Positions 17,882 through 25,291 of a stretch of 64,000 nucleotides of DNA are shown piece by piece. The stretch covers positions 930,001 to 994,000 of the forward strand of contig NZ_PGER01000001.1 in NCBI RefSeq assembly GCF_002797935.1, in the 5' to 3' direction. Position numbers and translations under genes: made by a program. The notes beneath the pieces were generated by a model. It searched no databases. It was given only the letters and a program-made list of their open reading frames with translations, and was not told the DNA's origin. This DNA is from Flavobacterium sp. 1 (GTDB taxonomy: Bacteria; Bacteroidota; Bacteroidia; Flavobacteriales; Flavobacteriaceae). Every line of letters starts with the position of its first letter. Position 1 is the first letter of the stretch.

Positions 17882-18190
17882 TTAAACAATTTCATTAACC
17901 AATTCAATTAAAACTTCCTGTTTATTGGTTTGGGTTTCATTTACCAATTTTCCGTTTACGAAAGTGGCAAATGTAGGCAGGTTACTTACGTTAGCCAGTT
18001 TTCTTGATTCCGGAAAATTTTCGGCATCTACCAAAACAAAAGAGATTCCTTCGTTTTCTGAAGCCAATTTTTTGAATTTTGGTTTCATGATTCTGCAGTT
18101 ACCGCACCATGAAGCCGAAAATTGAACAACCACTTTCTCATTCTGAGCCACTAAGGTTCCTAATGTATCTTCGTTTAATTCTATTAACAT
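17882..18190 (-). CDS. Thioredoxin-family protein
   Basis: 102 residues from the ATG at 18190. A longer reading frame exists to 18232, but its extra residues (IFDIEIDIEIEKS) are translated repeat DNA, so the shorter start is preferred. Thioredoxin fold with active site SASWCGNCRIMKP (Cys29, Cys32), an FVLVDAENFPESRKLANVSN region and the cis-proline loop NLPTFATFVNG. The CGNC active site differs from classical CGPC, as is common in this small flavobacterial group. It lies between peroxiredoxin and the small DUF6952-like gene on one strand, so it probably reduces the peroxiredoxin. Cytoplasmic: no signal peptide. Confidence 0.92.
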   Translation of the reverse strand: MLIELNEDTLGTLVAQNEKVVVQFSASWCGNCRIMKPKFKKLASENEGISFVLVDAENFPESRKLANVSNLPTFATFVNGKLVNETQTNKQEVLIELVNEIV

Positions 18191-18345
18191 AGATTTTTCA
18201 ATTTCAATGTCAATTTCAATGTCAAAAATCAATTTTTAAATGAATATCAATTACAATGTTAAAATTTTATTTACAGAGAAAACCCGTTTATTTTTATTGC
18301 CATTGTAATTGATATTGCTATTGATTTTTAATATTGCTATTGATA
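18191..18345. repeat. Word-repeat spacer (CAATATCAAT type) with a 16-bp inverted repeat
   Basis: The spacer between the peroxiredoxin stop and the thioredoxin start is built from variants of AATATCAATTACAATG and ATTGATATTGCTATTG. A perfect 16-bp inverted repeat (18243-18258 with 18301-18316) spans a 42-base interior and could form a long hairpin in the transcript between the two genes. Near the thioredoxin start the direct repeat ATTTCAATGTCA occurs twice. Confidence 0.65.
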
Positions 18346-18984
18346 TTAGTTAAGACTTAAATATTCAGCAGTACTTTTTCTGTCAGCGCTCATTGCTTCT
18401 TTACCAGCTTCCCAGTTTGCTGGACAAACTTCACCTTTTTCTTGAATGTGAGTATAAGCGTCAACCATACGTAAATATTCGTTTACGTTACGTCCTAATG
18501 GCATATCGTTTACGCTTTCGTGGAAGATTTTTCCAGTTTCGTCAATTAAATAAGTCGCTCTGAAAGTAACATTAGAACCTTCAATGATTACTGAATCGGT
18601 TTCTTCGCTATACTCAGTTGAATCAATATCAAGAATTCCTAAGATGTTAGATAAGTTTCTGTTAGTATCAGCAAGGATTGGATACGTTACGCCTTCAATT
18701 CCACCATTGTTTTTTGGAGTGTTTAACCAAGCAAAGTGAACTTCGTTGGTATCGCAGGAAGCTCCAATTACGATTGTATTTCTTTTTTCAAATTCTGGTA
18801 AAGCAGCTTGAAAAGCGTGTAATTCAGTTGGACATACAAAAGTGAAATCTTTTGGATACCAAAACAAAAGTACTTTTTTGTTGTTGTTTACCGCTTCTTC
18901 GAAGATGTTGATTTTTAAATTATCACCCATTTCTGAGATAGCGTCTACTGCAATACTTGGAAATTTTTTACCTACTAATGACAT
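18346..18984 (-). CDS. 2-Cys peroxiredoxin (AhpC/Prx1 type)
   Basis: 212 residues. Peroxidatic site FWYPKDFTFVCPTEL (Cys51) and resolving site KGEVCPANW (Cys187) identify a typical 2-Cys peroxiredoxin that reduces hydrogen peroxide and organic hydroperoxides. GASCDTNEVHFAWLNTPKNN, a TYPILAD segment and FRATYLIDETGKIFH are the expected family blocks. The size matches the longer AhpC-like proteins of Bacteroidota. It is the first gene of a three-gene minus-strand operon with a thioredoxin (its likely reductant). A promoter with TATATTTG lies about 40 bases upstream. Confidence 0.96.
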   Translation of the reverse strand: MSLVGKKFPSIAVDAISEMGDNLKINIFEEAVNNNKKVLLFWYPKDFTFVCPTELHAFQAALPEFEKRNTIVIGASCDTNEVHFAWLNTPKNNGGIEGVTYPILADTNRNLSNILGILDIDSTEYSEETDSVIIEGSNVTFRATYLIDETGKIFHESVNDMPLGRNVNEYLRMVDAYTHIQEKGEVCPANWEAGKEAMSADRKSTAEYLSLN

Positions 18985-19021
18985 ATAAATTAATTTTAGT
19001 TATTTAATACTTTTAATGCTG

Positions 19022-19053
19022 CAAATATAGGGCATATAAAAAGCGGTATTAAA
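19022..19053 (-). promoter_or_regulatory. Flavobacterial-type promoter of the peroxiredoxin operon
   Basis: On the minus strand: TTTA, a 20-base spacer, then TATATTTG (the TAnnTTTG -7 consensus). The predicted transcript start is near 19015, about 30 bases before the ATG. The -33 box is TTTA rather than TTTG. Confidence 0.5.
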
Positions 19054-19106
19054 TAAATTTTTATTATTAATATTTATTAAGCAATAGTATGTGATTATAA
19101 TAGTTT

Positions 19107-20705
19107 CTAAATACCTGCAATAGAAACTGGTAAGCTTCCTTTTCCTTTTTTGTCTTCCAATAATTGTTCGGCGGCACTTTCCTGAAACTCCACAAAATCC
19201 TGATACATTTCGACAATTCCGATAGTTTTTTCCAGATTTGGAATTACCTGCAATGCATACGGATTCCCAAAAACATAAAGAATGCACTTTTTGGTTTGGA
19301 ACAATTCTCCTAAAAACTCCAAAACAGAATCTTCTAAATCAAATTTATTCAGAGGTTTGGCTTTTGGGACAAATAAAGAAATGAGTATGGTGTCAAATGG
19401 CATAAGGTCTTTTTTTATCGTTGTATCCATTAAATCGGCGGCGCTTTCAACAGCATATTCAGGAGACGGTAAAGTGGAAGCCAATGTTTTGAAAAAAGGA
19501 TTGTCAACCGTTTTATAAATACTCAACTTTGCTAAGCGTTCTCTGTTTTTGGCGTCAAAAACAATTACGGAACTGTTTTTGTCCTTGATATCGGTAATGC
19601 AATAATCGGCTATTTTTCGGTTCAGTTTCGAAGTGATTTTAAAGTCAAAATCAGCAACAGGCGTTGGATTTTTATCAAATAGTCCTGCTTTTTGTTTACA
19701 TTTTATTATGCGGTCTAGGCTTGCTTCGATGCGTTCTGGATTAGCATTTTTTAGGATTTCCTGAATGCCTTCGGCTACGTTTTCGGCAAAGCAGAGGACA
19801 TCGTTTCCTGCATTGAAGGCTTCCCATTCCAGCTGGCCTTTCACATCATATAATTTGGAAACACTGTGCATATTCAAAGCATCCGATATAATCAAACCGT
19901 TATACCCTAAACGTTCTCGTAAAAGAGATTCGATAATGTTTTTGGATAAAGTGGCTGAAGTTTCTTTTCCGTCATTCAATGCTGGAACGGCCAGATGGCC
20001 AATCATAATAGAATCTACTTGGTTTTCGATTCCTTTTATAAACGGAACCAATTCATTTTCCAGTAATTCCTCTAGGTTTTCCTGTAAAACAGGCAATCCC
20101 AAATGTGAATCGACGCTCGTATTCCCATGCCCAGGGAAGTGTTTCAAACAGCCCAAAATCCCAACATCGGACATGCCACGAAGGTATTCCAATGCATATT
20201 GAGTCACTTTTTCTTTATTAGACCCAAAAGAACGATATCCAATTACAGGATTATTAGGGTTGTTGTTAATATCCGCCAGTGGCGCTAAATTATAATGGAT
20301 TCCAGCCGATTTTAAGTCCAATCCAATTTGTTTTCCTACTTCATATACCAAATCGATTTTCCTTTCGGGCAAAGCGCCAAGAGTGATGGCATAAGGATAT
20401 TGGGGTGTTTTTTCGACACGCATCGCCAAGCCCCATTCGGCATCGATGCTCATTAATAGGGGAGTAGCGGCACATTTTTGATAGCGCACAATCAGGTCTT
20501 TCAAACGCTGAAAACTATCGTCGTTGAATTCTACTTTTTTCTTGCTCTCATAGTTGGTTGCCGCACTGGCTCTGCTATGAAAAAAAGTCAATCCGCCGAT
20601 GTTGTATTCTTTTATTAAACGTTCTGTTTCCTGAATATTCTCTTCCGTATCGTTGATAAAAACGGCTGGAAAAAAGAATTGCCCTATTTTTTGTTCTAGT
20701 GTCAT
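19107..20705 (-). CDS. Glycoside hydrolase family 3 protein, NagZ-like, cytoplasmic
   Basis: 532 residues, no signal peptide. GH3 catalytic barrel: SIDAEWGLAMRV, NLAPLADINNNPNNPVIGYR, the NagZ-type loop KHFPGHGNTSVDSHLGLP (with its catalytic His dyad), MIGHLAVPALN, and LIISDALNMHSV, in which the Asp is the expected nucleophile. The C-terminal 180 residues are a variable extension. Bacteroidota often encode exported GH3 proteins fused to a beta-lactamase-like domain; this one lacks both signal and fusion. NagZ removes N-acetylglucosamine from muropeptides in the cytoplasm. That fits its position as third gene after the DigH-like glycosidase and an AmpG-like permease. Beta-glucosidase activity is less likely given the HFPGHG loop. 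Confidence 0.9.
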   Translation of the reverse strand: MTLEQKIGQFFFPAVFINDTEENIQETERLIKEYNIGGLTFFHSRASAATNYESKKKVEFNDDSFQRLKDLIVRYQKCAATPLLMSIDAEWGLAMRVEKTPQYPYAITLGALPERKIDLVYEVGKQIGLDLKSAGIHYNLAPLADINNNPNNPVIGYRSFGSNKEKVTQYALEYLRGMSDVGILGCLKHFPGHGNTSVDSHLGLPVLQENLEELLENELVPFIKGIENQVDSIMIGHLAVPALNDGKETSATLSKNIIESLLRERLGYNGLIISDALNMHSVSKLYDVKGQLEWEAFNAGNDVLCFAENVAEGIQEILKNANPERIEASLDRIIKCKQKAGLFDKNPTPVADFDFKITSKLNRKIADYCITDIKDKNSSVIVFDAKNRERLAKLSIYKTVDNPFFKTLASTLPSPEYAVESAADLMDTTIKKDLMPFDTILISLFVPKAKPLNKFDLEDSVLEFLGELFQTKKCILYVFGNPYALQVIPNLEKTIGIVEMYQDFVEFQESAAEQLLEDKKGKGSLPVSIAGI

Positions 20706-20792
20706 TTTGTAATGAATATGATGTTAACTTTAAACATATAAGTCATATAAGTAAAGAATATAAAATATAGATTAGAATTAAAGCTAATGTGT

Positions 20793-22055
20793 TTATTTCT
20801 CTTCCGCTTTCTTCCCAAAATCAGCAGGATATTTTAGTAATTGCGATAAAATTAATCCTGGAATAGTGGCAAGAAATACCCAAATAAAGAAATTACTGTA
20901 TCCTAAATATTCCTGTATATAGCCACTAGCCATACCAGGAAGCATCATGCCCAAGGCCATAAAGCCAGTTGCAATGGAGTAGTGGGCTGTTTTGGATTCG
21001 CCTTCGGCTACATAAATCAAGTACATCATAAAGGCTGTAAAACCAAAACCGTAACCAAACTGTTCTGCAATAACTGTTGCATAAACGTAATGAACAGAAG
21101 CGGGATGAAAATGAGATAAGTAAACAAATCCCAAAATTGGCAGGTGCATTGCTAAGAACATCGGCAACATCCATTTTCGTAATCCTCCTTTTGAGATGGC
21201 TATTCCACCGAGAATTCCACCTACCACAAGTGCTGCAACTCCAAACGTACCATATATTATCCCAACATCTTCGGTCGTAAGTCCCATGCCGCCTTTTGCT
21301 TTTTCATCGATTAAAAAAGGAGTCAGCATTTTTAATAATTGAGATTCCCCCAATCTGAAAAGCAAAATGAAAGCCAATATAATACCAATTTGTTTCTTTT
21401 GGAAAAAAGTAGTAAACACTTTGCCAAAACTCACTTTATGAGTACTTTCAGTTTCTTTAGTTTCTTCAACTTTTGGAGTGGTGAAAAAGTTGTAAACCGT
21501 CAAGAATGCCATAATCAGCGCCACAACTATCATGGTGTAAGACCAAGCTTTGCTTTTGTCTCCGAATTTTTGTTCTAAAAAACCGCCCAAAATCACAATC
21601 AGCCCGTTTGCGGTTAGCATCGAAAGCCTGTAGAACGTGCTTCTGATTCCTAAGAAAAAAGACTGCTGTTCTTTGGCTAAAGCCAACATATAAAAACCGT
21701 CACTAGCCACATCATTAGAGGCTGAGGCAAATGCTGCAACCCAAAACAATGCCAAACTTAACATAAAAAAATGATTCATCGGAATGGTCAATCCAACAAT
21801 TAAAAACGCAACTGCAATCACTAACTGCATTGCCAAAAACCATTTTCTTTTGGTGGCATATAAATCAATAAACGGGCTCCAAAGCGGTTTGATTACCCAA
21901 GGCAAATACAATAAACTGGTGTACACCCCGATATCTTCATTGGCAATGCCTAAATTTTTGTACATAATCACCGAAACCGAAATAATAATGGCATACGGAA
22001 ATCCCGAAGCAAAATTTAAAAATGGAATCCAATACCAAGGTTTGCTGTCTTTCAT
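20793..22055 (-). CDS. AmpG-like MFS transporter (probable muropeptide permease)
   Basis: 420 residues with about 12 hydrophobic segments. The N-terminus WYWIPFLNFASGFPYAI matches the AmpG style, followed by YLPWVIKPLWSPFIDLYATK and FASASNDVASDGFYMLAL, the AmpG-family counterpart of a TQDIAIDA-type motif. The second half begins near FFQKKQIGIILAFILLFRLG. AmpG imports anhydro-muropeptides. Gene order with the DigH-like protein upstream and the NagZ-like enzyme 87 bases downstream supports a cell-wall recycling role. A broader sugar-transporter role cannot be excluded. Confidence 0.85.
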   Translation of the reverse strand: MKDSKPWYWIPFLNFASGFPYAIIISVSVIMYKNLGIANEDIGVYTSLLYLPWVIKPLWSPFIDLYATKRKWFLAMQLVIAVAFLIVGLTIPMNHFFMLSLALFWVAAFASASNDVASDGFYMLALAKEQQSFFLGIRSTFYRLSMLTANGLIVILGGFLEQKFGDKSKAWSYTMIVVALIMAFLTVYNFFTTPKVEETKETESTHKVSFGKVFTTFFQKKQIGIILAFILLFRLGESQLLKMLTPFLIDEKAKGGMGLTTEDVGIIYGTFGVAALVVGGILGGIAISKGGLRKWMLPMFLAMHLPILGFVYLSHFHPASVHYVYATVIAEQFGYGFGFTAFMMYLIYVAEGESKTAHYSIATGFMALGMMLPGMASGYIQEYLGYSNFFIWVFLATIPGLILSQLLKYPADFGKKAEEK

Positions 22056-22173
22056 TATTTAAGGAGGTTTAATAATTGTTTAAAGATTTAAGGTTTAAAA
22101 GTTCAATGTTGTTTAAAGTTTTAAGAGTTTAAAGTTAGACCATCTTAAACTTATTTTAAACAATATTAAACCT
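22056..22173. repeat. Word-repeat spacer (TTTAAAG / TTTAAAC type)
   Basis: 118 bases upstream of the permease start, made mostly of imperfect repeats of GTTTAAAG on one strand (GTTTAAAGATTTAAGGTTTA, GTTTAAAGTTTTAAGAGTTT) and the inverse (CTTAAACTTATTTTAAAC, ATTAAACC) on the other half, so long imperfect pairing is possible. Confidence 0.6.
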
Positions 22174-23727
22174 TTACTTCATTTGTGTTTCTATTTCCAA
22201 ATCAATTACAGTTTCTGGACTTTCGTTAGCATAATAATCGACGAAAGTAAAAGCAAAAGCGGCTTTACCAATCATTTTGTATGCCGGAACTTCTATATTG
22301 AATTCGTTGTTTTTTTCGGTAACAGCAATTTTATCCATAATTTGACTTGGATCATTAGTGTTTATTTTGGCTGAATTTTTAGCAGCATATACAATGATAT
22401 AGCGAACTTGTGATGGAAGATTTGGCTTCTGGAAAGAAATATAATAGCTTGATGTATCTTTAGTAACCGAATTGATAAGCAATCTATCGGATATTTGTTT
22501 TTTTAAGTTGGGAACAGGCAATGGCAAAGCAGGATATTTGTATTGGTTCTCTTTCAGGATTTTAACCACATCCTGATTTTTGTTTATAAACCATTTGGCA
22601 CTAAAAAAACCATTTCCCTGCACATTCGGATAGTTACGTGTCAGGTCAATCTGATTTGCTATTTCATAAGTATTATTCCAATGTTTATCTGAATCGGCTC
22701 TAATTTTGTAGGAACTGTTTCCTATGTATAAAGCAGTATTAGCGGGAACATTTTCAGACCACCATTTAATCAGTTTTGCATACGAAGCCGTTCTGTGGTC
22801 AATGCTCCAATACAATTGAGGGATGATATAATCGATCCAGTTGTTGTTCATCCAATCTATGGGATCCGCAAATAAATCATCATAATTGGTTTGTCCCGAT
22901 TGAGTGTCGGATCCTTTTAGATCAACCGATTTGTTGCGCCAAACACCAAACGGGCTGATGCCAAACTGTACCCAAGGCTTTAATTTTTTTATATCAAATG
23001 AAATATTTTTGACAAAAGCGGCTACATTAGAACGTCTCCAATCTTCAACTGAAAGCCCGTTGCCATATTTTTGATACGATAGAGTATCATTAAAGTCAAG
23101 TCCTTTTATTTTATATGGATAAAAATAATCATCAAAGTGTATGGCATCAATATCATATTTTATAACCACTTCTTCCACGATTGCGGTTAAGTGTTTTTGA
23201 ACTTCAGGCAGAGCTGGATTGTAGTAATATTTGCCACCATATTCAATCATCCACTCGCGGTGTTTATTGTAATCATGATCTATACTTAAGGTTTCGGTCT
23301 TTAAATCAAAAGTGGCGCGATACGGATTGAGCCACGCGTGAAATTCAAAACCGCGCTGATGACTTTCTTCGATCATCCATGCGAGCGGATCAAAATTAGG
23401 ATTGGGCGCTTTTCCTTCAATTCCTGTTAAATATCGGGACCAAGGAGCTAATATCGTTGGATATAATGCATCGCCAACAGAGCGAATTTGTACCACTACA
23501 GCATTGTAATTGAGTTTTTGATAGGTATCTAAAATTTGAATGAAGTCAGCTTTTTGTTTTTCAACTGAATCCGAACTGTTTTTTGGCCAGTCAATATTGA
23601 CAACGGTTGCAATCCAGACCGCTCGAAATTCGTTTTTGGGATGCATATCTCTTCTTTGGGCAAATCCAATAATAGCAGAAAACAACAAATATATAGTCGG
23701 GTATAATAAGGACTTCTTTATATACAT
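22174..23727 (-). CDS. GHL10/DUF187-family glycosidase, DigH (YddW)-like
   Basis: 517 residues with a signal peptide (YIKKSLLYPTIYLLFSAIIG, cleaved near FAQ). Family blocks: EFRAVWIATVVNIDWP, YNAVVVQIRSVGDALYPT, FEFHAWLNPYRA, DAIHFDDYFYPYKI (likely catalytic Asp pair), VQFGISPFGVWRNK, IDYIIPQLYWSIDHR. The C-terminal 120 residues resemble a fibronectin-type/Ig-like domain (YYISFQKPNLPSQVRYIIVY). The E. coli homologue DigH cleaves peptide-free (denuded) peptidoglycan. Here it heads a set with an AmpG-like permease and NagZ-like enzyme, so a murein-turnover role is the best guess. A promoter is visible 26 bases upstream. Confidence 0.9.
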   Translation of the reverse strand: MYIKKSLLYPTIYLLFSAIIGFAQRRDMHPKNEFRAVWIATVVNIDWPKNSSDSVEKQKADFIQILDTYQKLNYNAVVVQIRSVGDALYPTILAPWSRYLTGIEGKAPNPNFDPLAWMIEESHQRGFEFHAWLNPYRATFDLKTETLSIDHDYNKHREWMIEYGGKYYYNPALPEVQKHLTAIVEEVVIKYDIDAIHFDDYFYPYKIKGLDFNDTLSYQKYGNGLSVEDWRRSNVAAFVKNISFDIKKLKPWVQFGISPFGVWRNKSVDLKGSDTQSGQTNYDDLFADPIDWMNNNWIDYIIPQLYWSIDHRTASYAKLIKWWSENVPANTALYIGNSSYKIRADSDKHWNNTYEIANQIDLTRNYPNVQGNGFFSAKWFINKNQDVVKILKENQYKYPALPLPVPNLKKQISDRLLINSVTKDTSSYYISFQKPNLPSQVRYIIVYAAKNSAKINTNDPSQIMDKIAVTEKNNEFNIEVPAYKMIGKAAFAFTFVDYYANESPETVIDLEIETQMK

Positions 23728-23752
23728 TATTAATTCTTTTTTATAAAGGAAT

Positions 23753-23784
23753 CAAAAGTAGTTTTTTTAGCTAAGTTTATTCAA
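23753..23784 (-). promoter_or_regulatory. Flavobacterial-type promoter of the DigH-ampG-GH3 set
   Basis: On the minus strand: TTG, a 21-base spacer, then TACTTTTG, matching TTG / TAnnTTTG. Predicted start near 23746, about 20 bases before the ATG. Confidence 0.55.
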
Positions 23785-23837
23785 TTAATTGCCAATAAAA
23801 TTCGGATTGCCGCTTTAGATCTGGATTATTGTTTAAA

Positions 23838-23985
23838 AGGATAATGTGCCTAATCCAGCTATCCGCTATAGCCCTCGATTGGAACTCTTTTTTTACTAGC
23901 CGTTCTAGGAACTTCCGCTGGTCGCTCTGTACCGACTGTAAAAATTAGAGTTCCAATTCTCGGGGCTGTCGCTTTTATCTGGAGC
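23838..23985 (+). repeat. Dispersed hairpin element, diverged copy
   Basis: Contains GCTATCCGCTATA and CTCGGGGCT as in the other copies, and ends near TCTGGAGC. The apical hairpin is ATTGGAACTCT (23878-23888) with AGAGTTCCAAT (23947-23957), a perfect 11-bp stem unrelated in sequence to the stems of the other copies. The rest of the 371-base spacer 23728-24098 holds only the promoter at 23753 and AT-rich DNA. Confidence 0.55.
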
Positions 23986-24098
23986 AAAATTTTGTGTATC
24001 GAAGGAGTTTTAGAATTATTTAGGAGCTGTTTGACTCTAAGATTTTTAATCAAAAAAAAGGCGGTAAGTTTTGCATGAAAATTAGCTTCTAGAAAATA

Positions 24099-24878
24099 TT
24101 ACTCGAAATTTTTCCTCAAATCTATTATGGTTTGATTTGGTAAATCCAAATTCACAAAACCTCTTCTGGGTCTGTCCAAATCTAGCGTAAACAAAACAAC
24201 CAAAGAAACCAAAAGACAAAATCCAATTTGAACCAGCCAGTCAATCCGTCCTTTTCGTCCTTCTGAATAACCACTGTAAAAGGCACTTATCAAAGCTAGA
24301 AAAAACAGCATGATTAAAATACTTTGAGGGACTTTTGTTTTTTCGCCCGCAAGACGGGACGTTGTTATATCAATCATAGTGTTTAAAGCGGGAATCATCT
24401 GCTGCGTAGCCACCAAGTTTGCAGGATCTTTAGCCAGAATGCAGGCGCGTTTCCATAATCTAGCCGAAATTACCTGAGATAAACTGTCAGCTTTTAAAAT
24501 CCCATCCACATCGGCTCCCACTTGGTAAAAGGATATTCTTGCTTCTATATATTCCTTAAAATCATTACGGAATACAGTTCGTGTGGAGTCTGGATATAAA
24601 TCGCTGCGCAGTAGGGCAGTGCCAATGTCATTTGCTTCTTCTATTACAATTTTTCTACGCGAATCATAGCGGTCACCGCTCATCCCAAATGTAAATGCCA
24701 GTAAGAAAAAAAGCAATGCAACAAGCCCAGAAGTTTCAGTAGTTTTATCTGTTGCATGTTTTTTATTCCGAATATAATTACCAGTGAGTTTACCAATATA
24801 GCATGCCGTAATCATCAATATAAACAGCAAAATAGCTATTACCCAAGCTTCAGTCTGATTTAGTGTACTTACATCCAT
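24099..24878 (-). CDS. Bestrophin-like / DUF4239-type membrane protein
   Basis: 259 residues. Two N-terminal hydrophobic segments (WVIAILLFILMITACYIG; TSGLVALLFFLLAFTFGMS) are followed by RYDSRRKIVIEEANDIGTALLRSDLYP, a block typical of DUF4239 proteins. Two C-terminal membrane segments follow (ILIMLFFLALISAFYSGYS; LVQIGFCLLVSLVVLFTLDL). The protein ends with DRPRRGFVNLD, also a family block. Function is unknown; distant relation to bestrophin channels has been proposed for the family. It stands alone on the minus strand, divergent from the permease gene at 25292. Confidence 0.82.
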   Translation of the reverse strand: MDVSTLNQTEAWVIAILLFILMITACYIGKLTGNYIRNKKHATDKTTETSGLVALLFFLLAFTFGMSGDRYDSRRKIVIEEANDIGTALLRSDLYPDSTRTVFRNDFKEYIEARISFYQVGADVDGILKADSLSQVISARLWKRACILAKDPANLVATQQMIPALNTMIDITTSRLAGEKTKVPQSILIMLFFLALISAFYSGYSEGRKGRIDWLVQIGFCLLVSLVVLFTLDLDRPRRGFVNLDLPNQTIIDLRKNFE

Positions 24879-25186
24879 AAATTATTTCTTTTTTAGAATG
24901 GTGCTTTAAATATAATATACCAATTTAGTCAAAAAAACATCGCAAAGTATTTATATTGAATGTTTTGATTTTTTGAGCTTGCGCTTGTTCGGTATAAAAT
25001 TAGGGATAGTAGACTATTGATTTGAAAAGGCATTCCATTTTTAATTTCAATAATTTTGTTTTTTTTGCAAAAAATAAGCTTTATTTTATTTGCGTATAAT
25101 TTTGAGTGTGTATTTGACTTTATTTTGATTTAAAAAGAGAAATATTGTTTTTGTATCCTAATGTTATAAAAAATCAAAATCGTAAC
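24879..25186. other. Divergent intergenic region
   Basis: AT-rich, no plausible gene. It carries the leaders of the DUF4239 gene (minus) and the permease (plus). A TATATTTA-like -7 box for the minus-strand gene is present near 24910, but its -33 partner is weak. No repeat element was found here. Confidence 0.5.
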
Positions 25187-25216
25187 TTTAAAGATTGAAT
25201 TTGTTTTATATATTTG
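25187..25216 (+). promoter_or_regulatory. Candidate promoter of the amino-acid permease
   Basis: TTTA (25187-25190), an 18-base spacer, then TATATTTG (25209-25216). Predicted leader of about 70 bases. The -7 box is consensus; the -33 box is imperfect. Confidence 0.45.
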
Positions 25217-25291
25217 AGCATTACTATTTTTTTTATTGAAAATAGTATTGAAAAGAACACTAAATAATGGTTATTTAATAAAATTAGCAAC

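Noticed and set aside
18191..18232. N-terminal extension of the thioredoxin gene to 18232
   Set aside because: The added residues (IFDIEIDIEIEKS) come from the word-repeat spacer; the thioredoxin fold starts normally at 18190.
23859..24053. A 64-residue minus-strand open frame
   Set aside because: It lies wholly within the diverged hairpin element and reads through its inverted repeat; no family resemblance.
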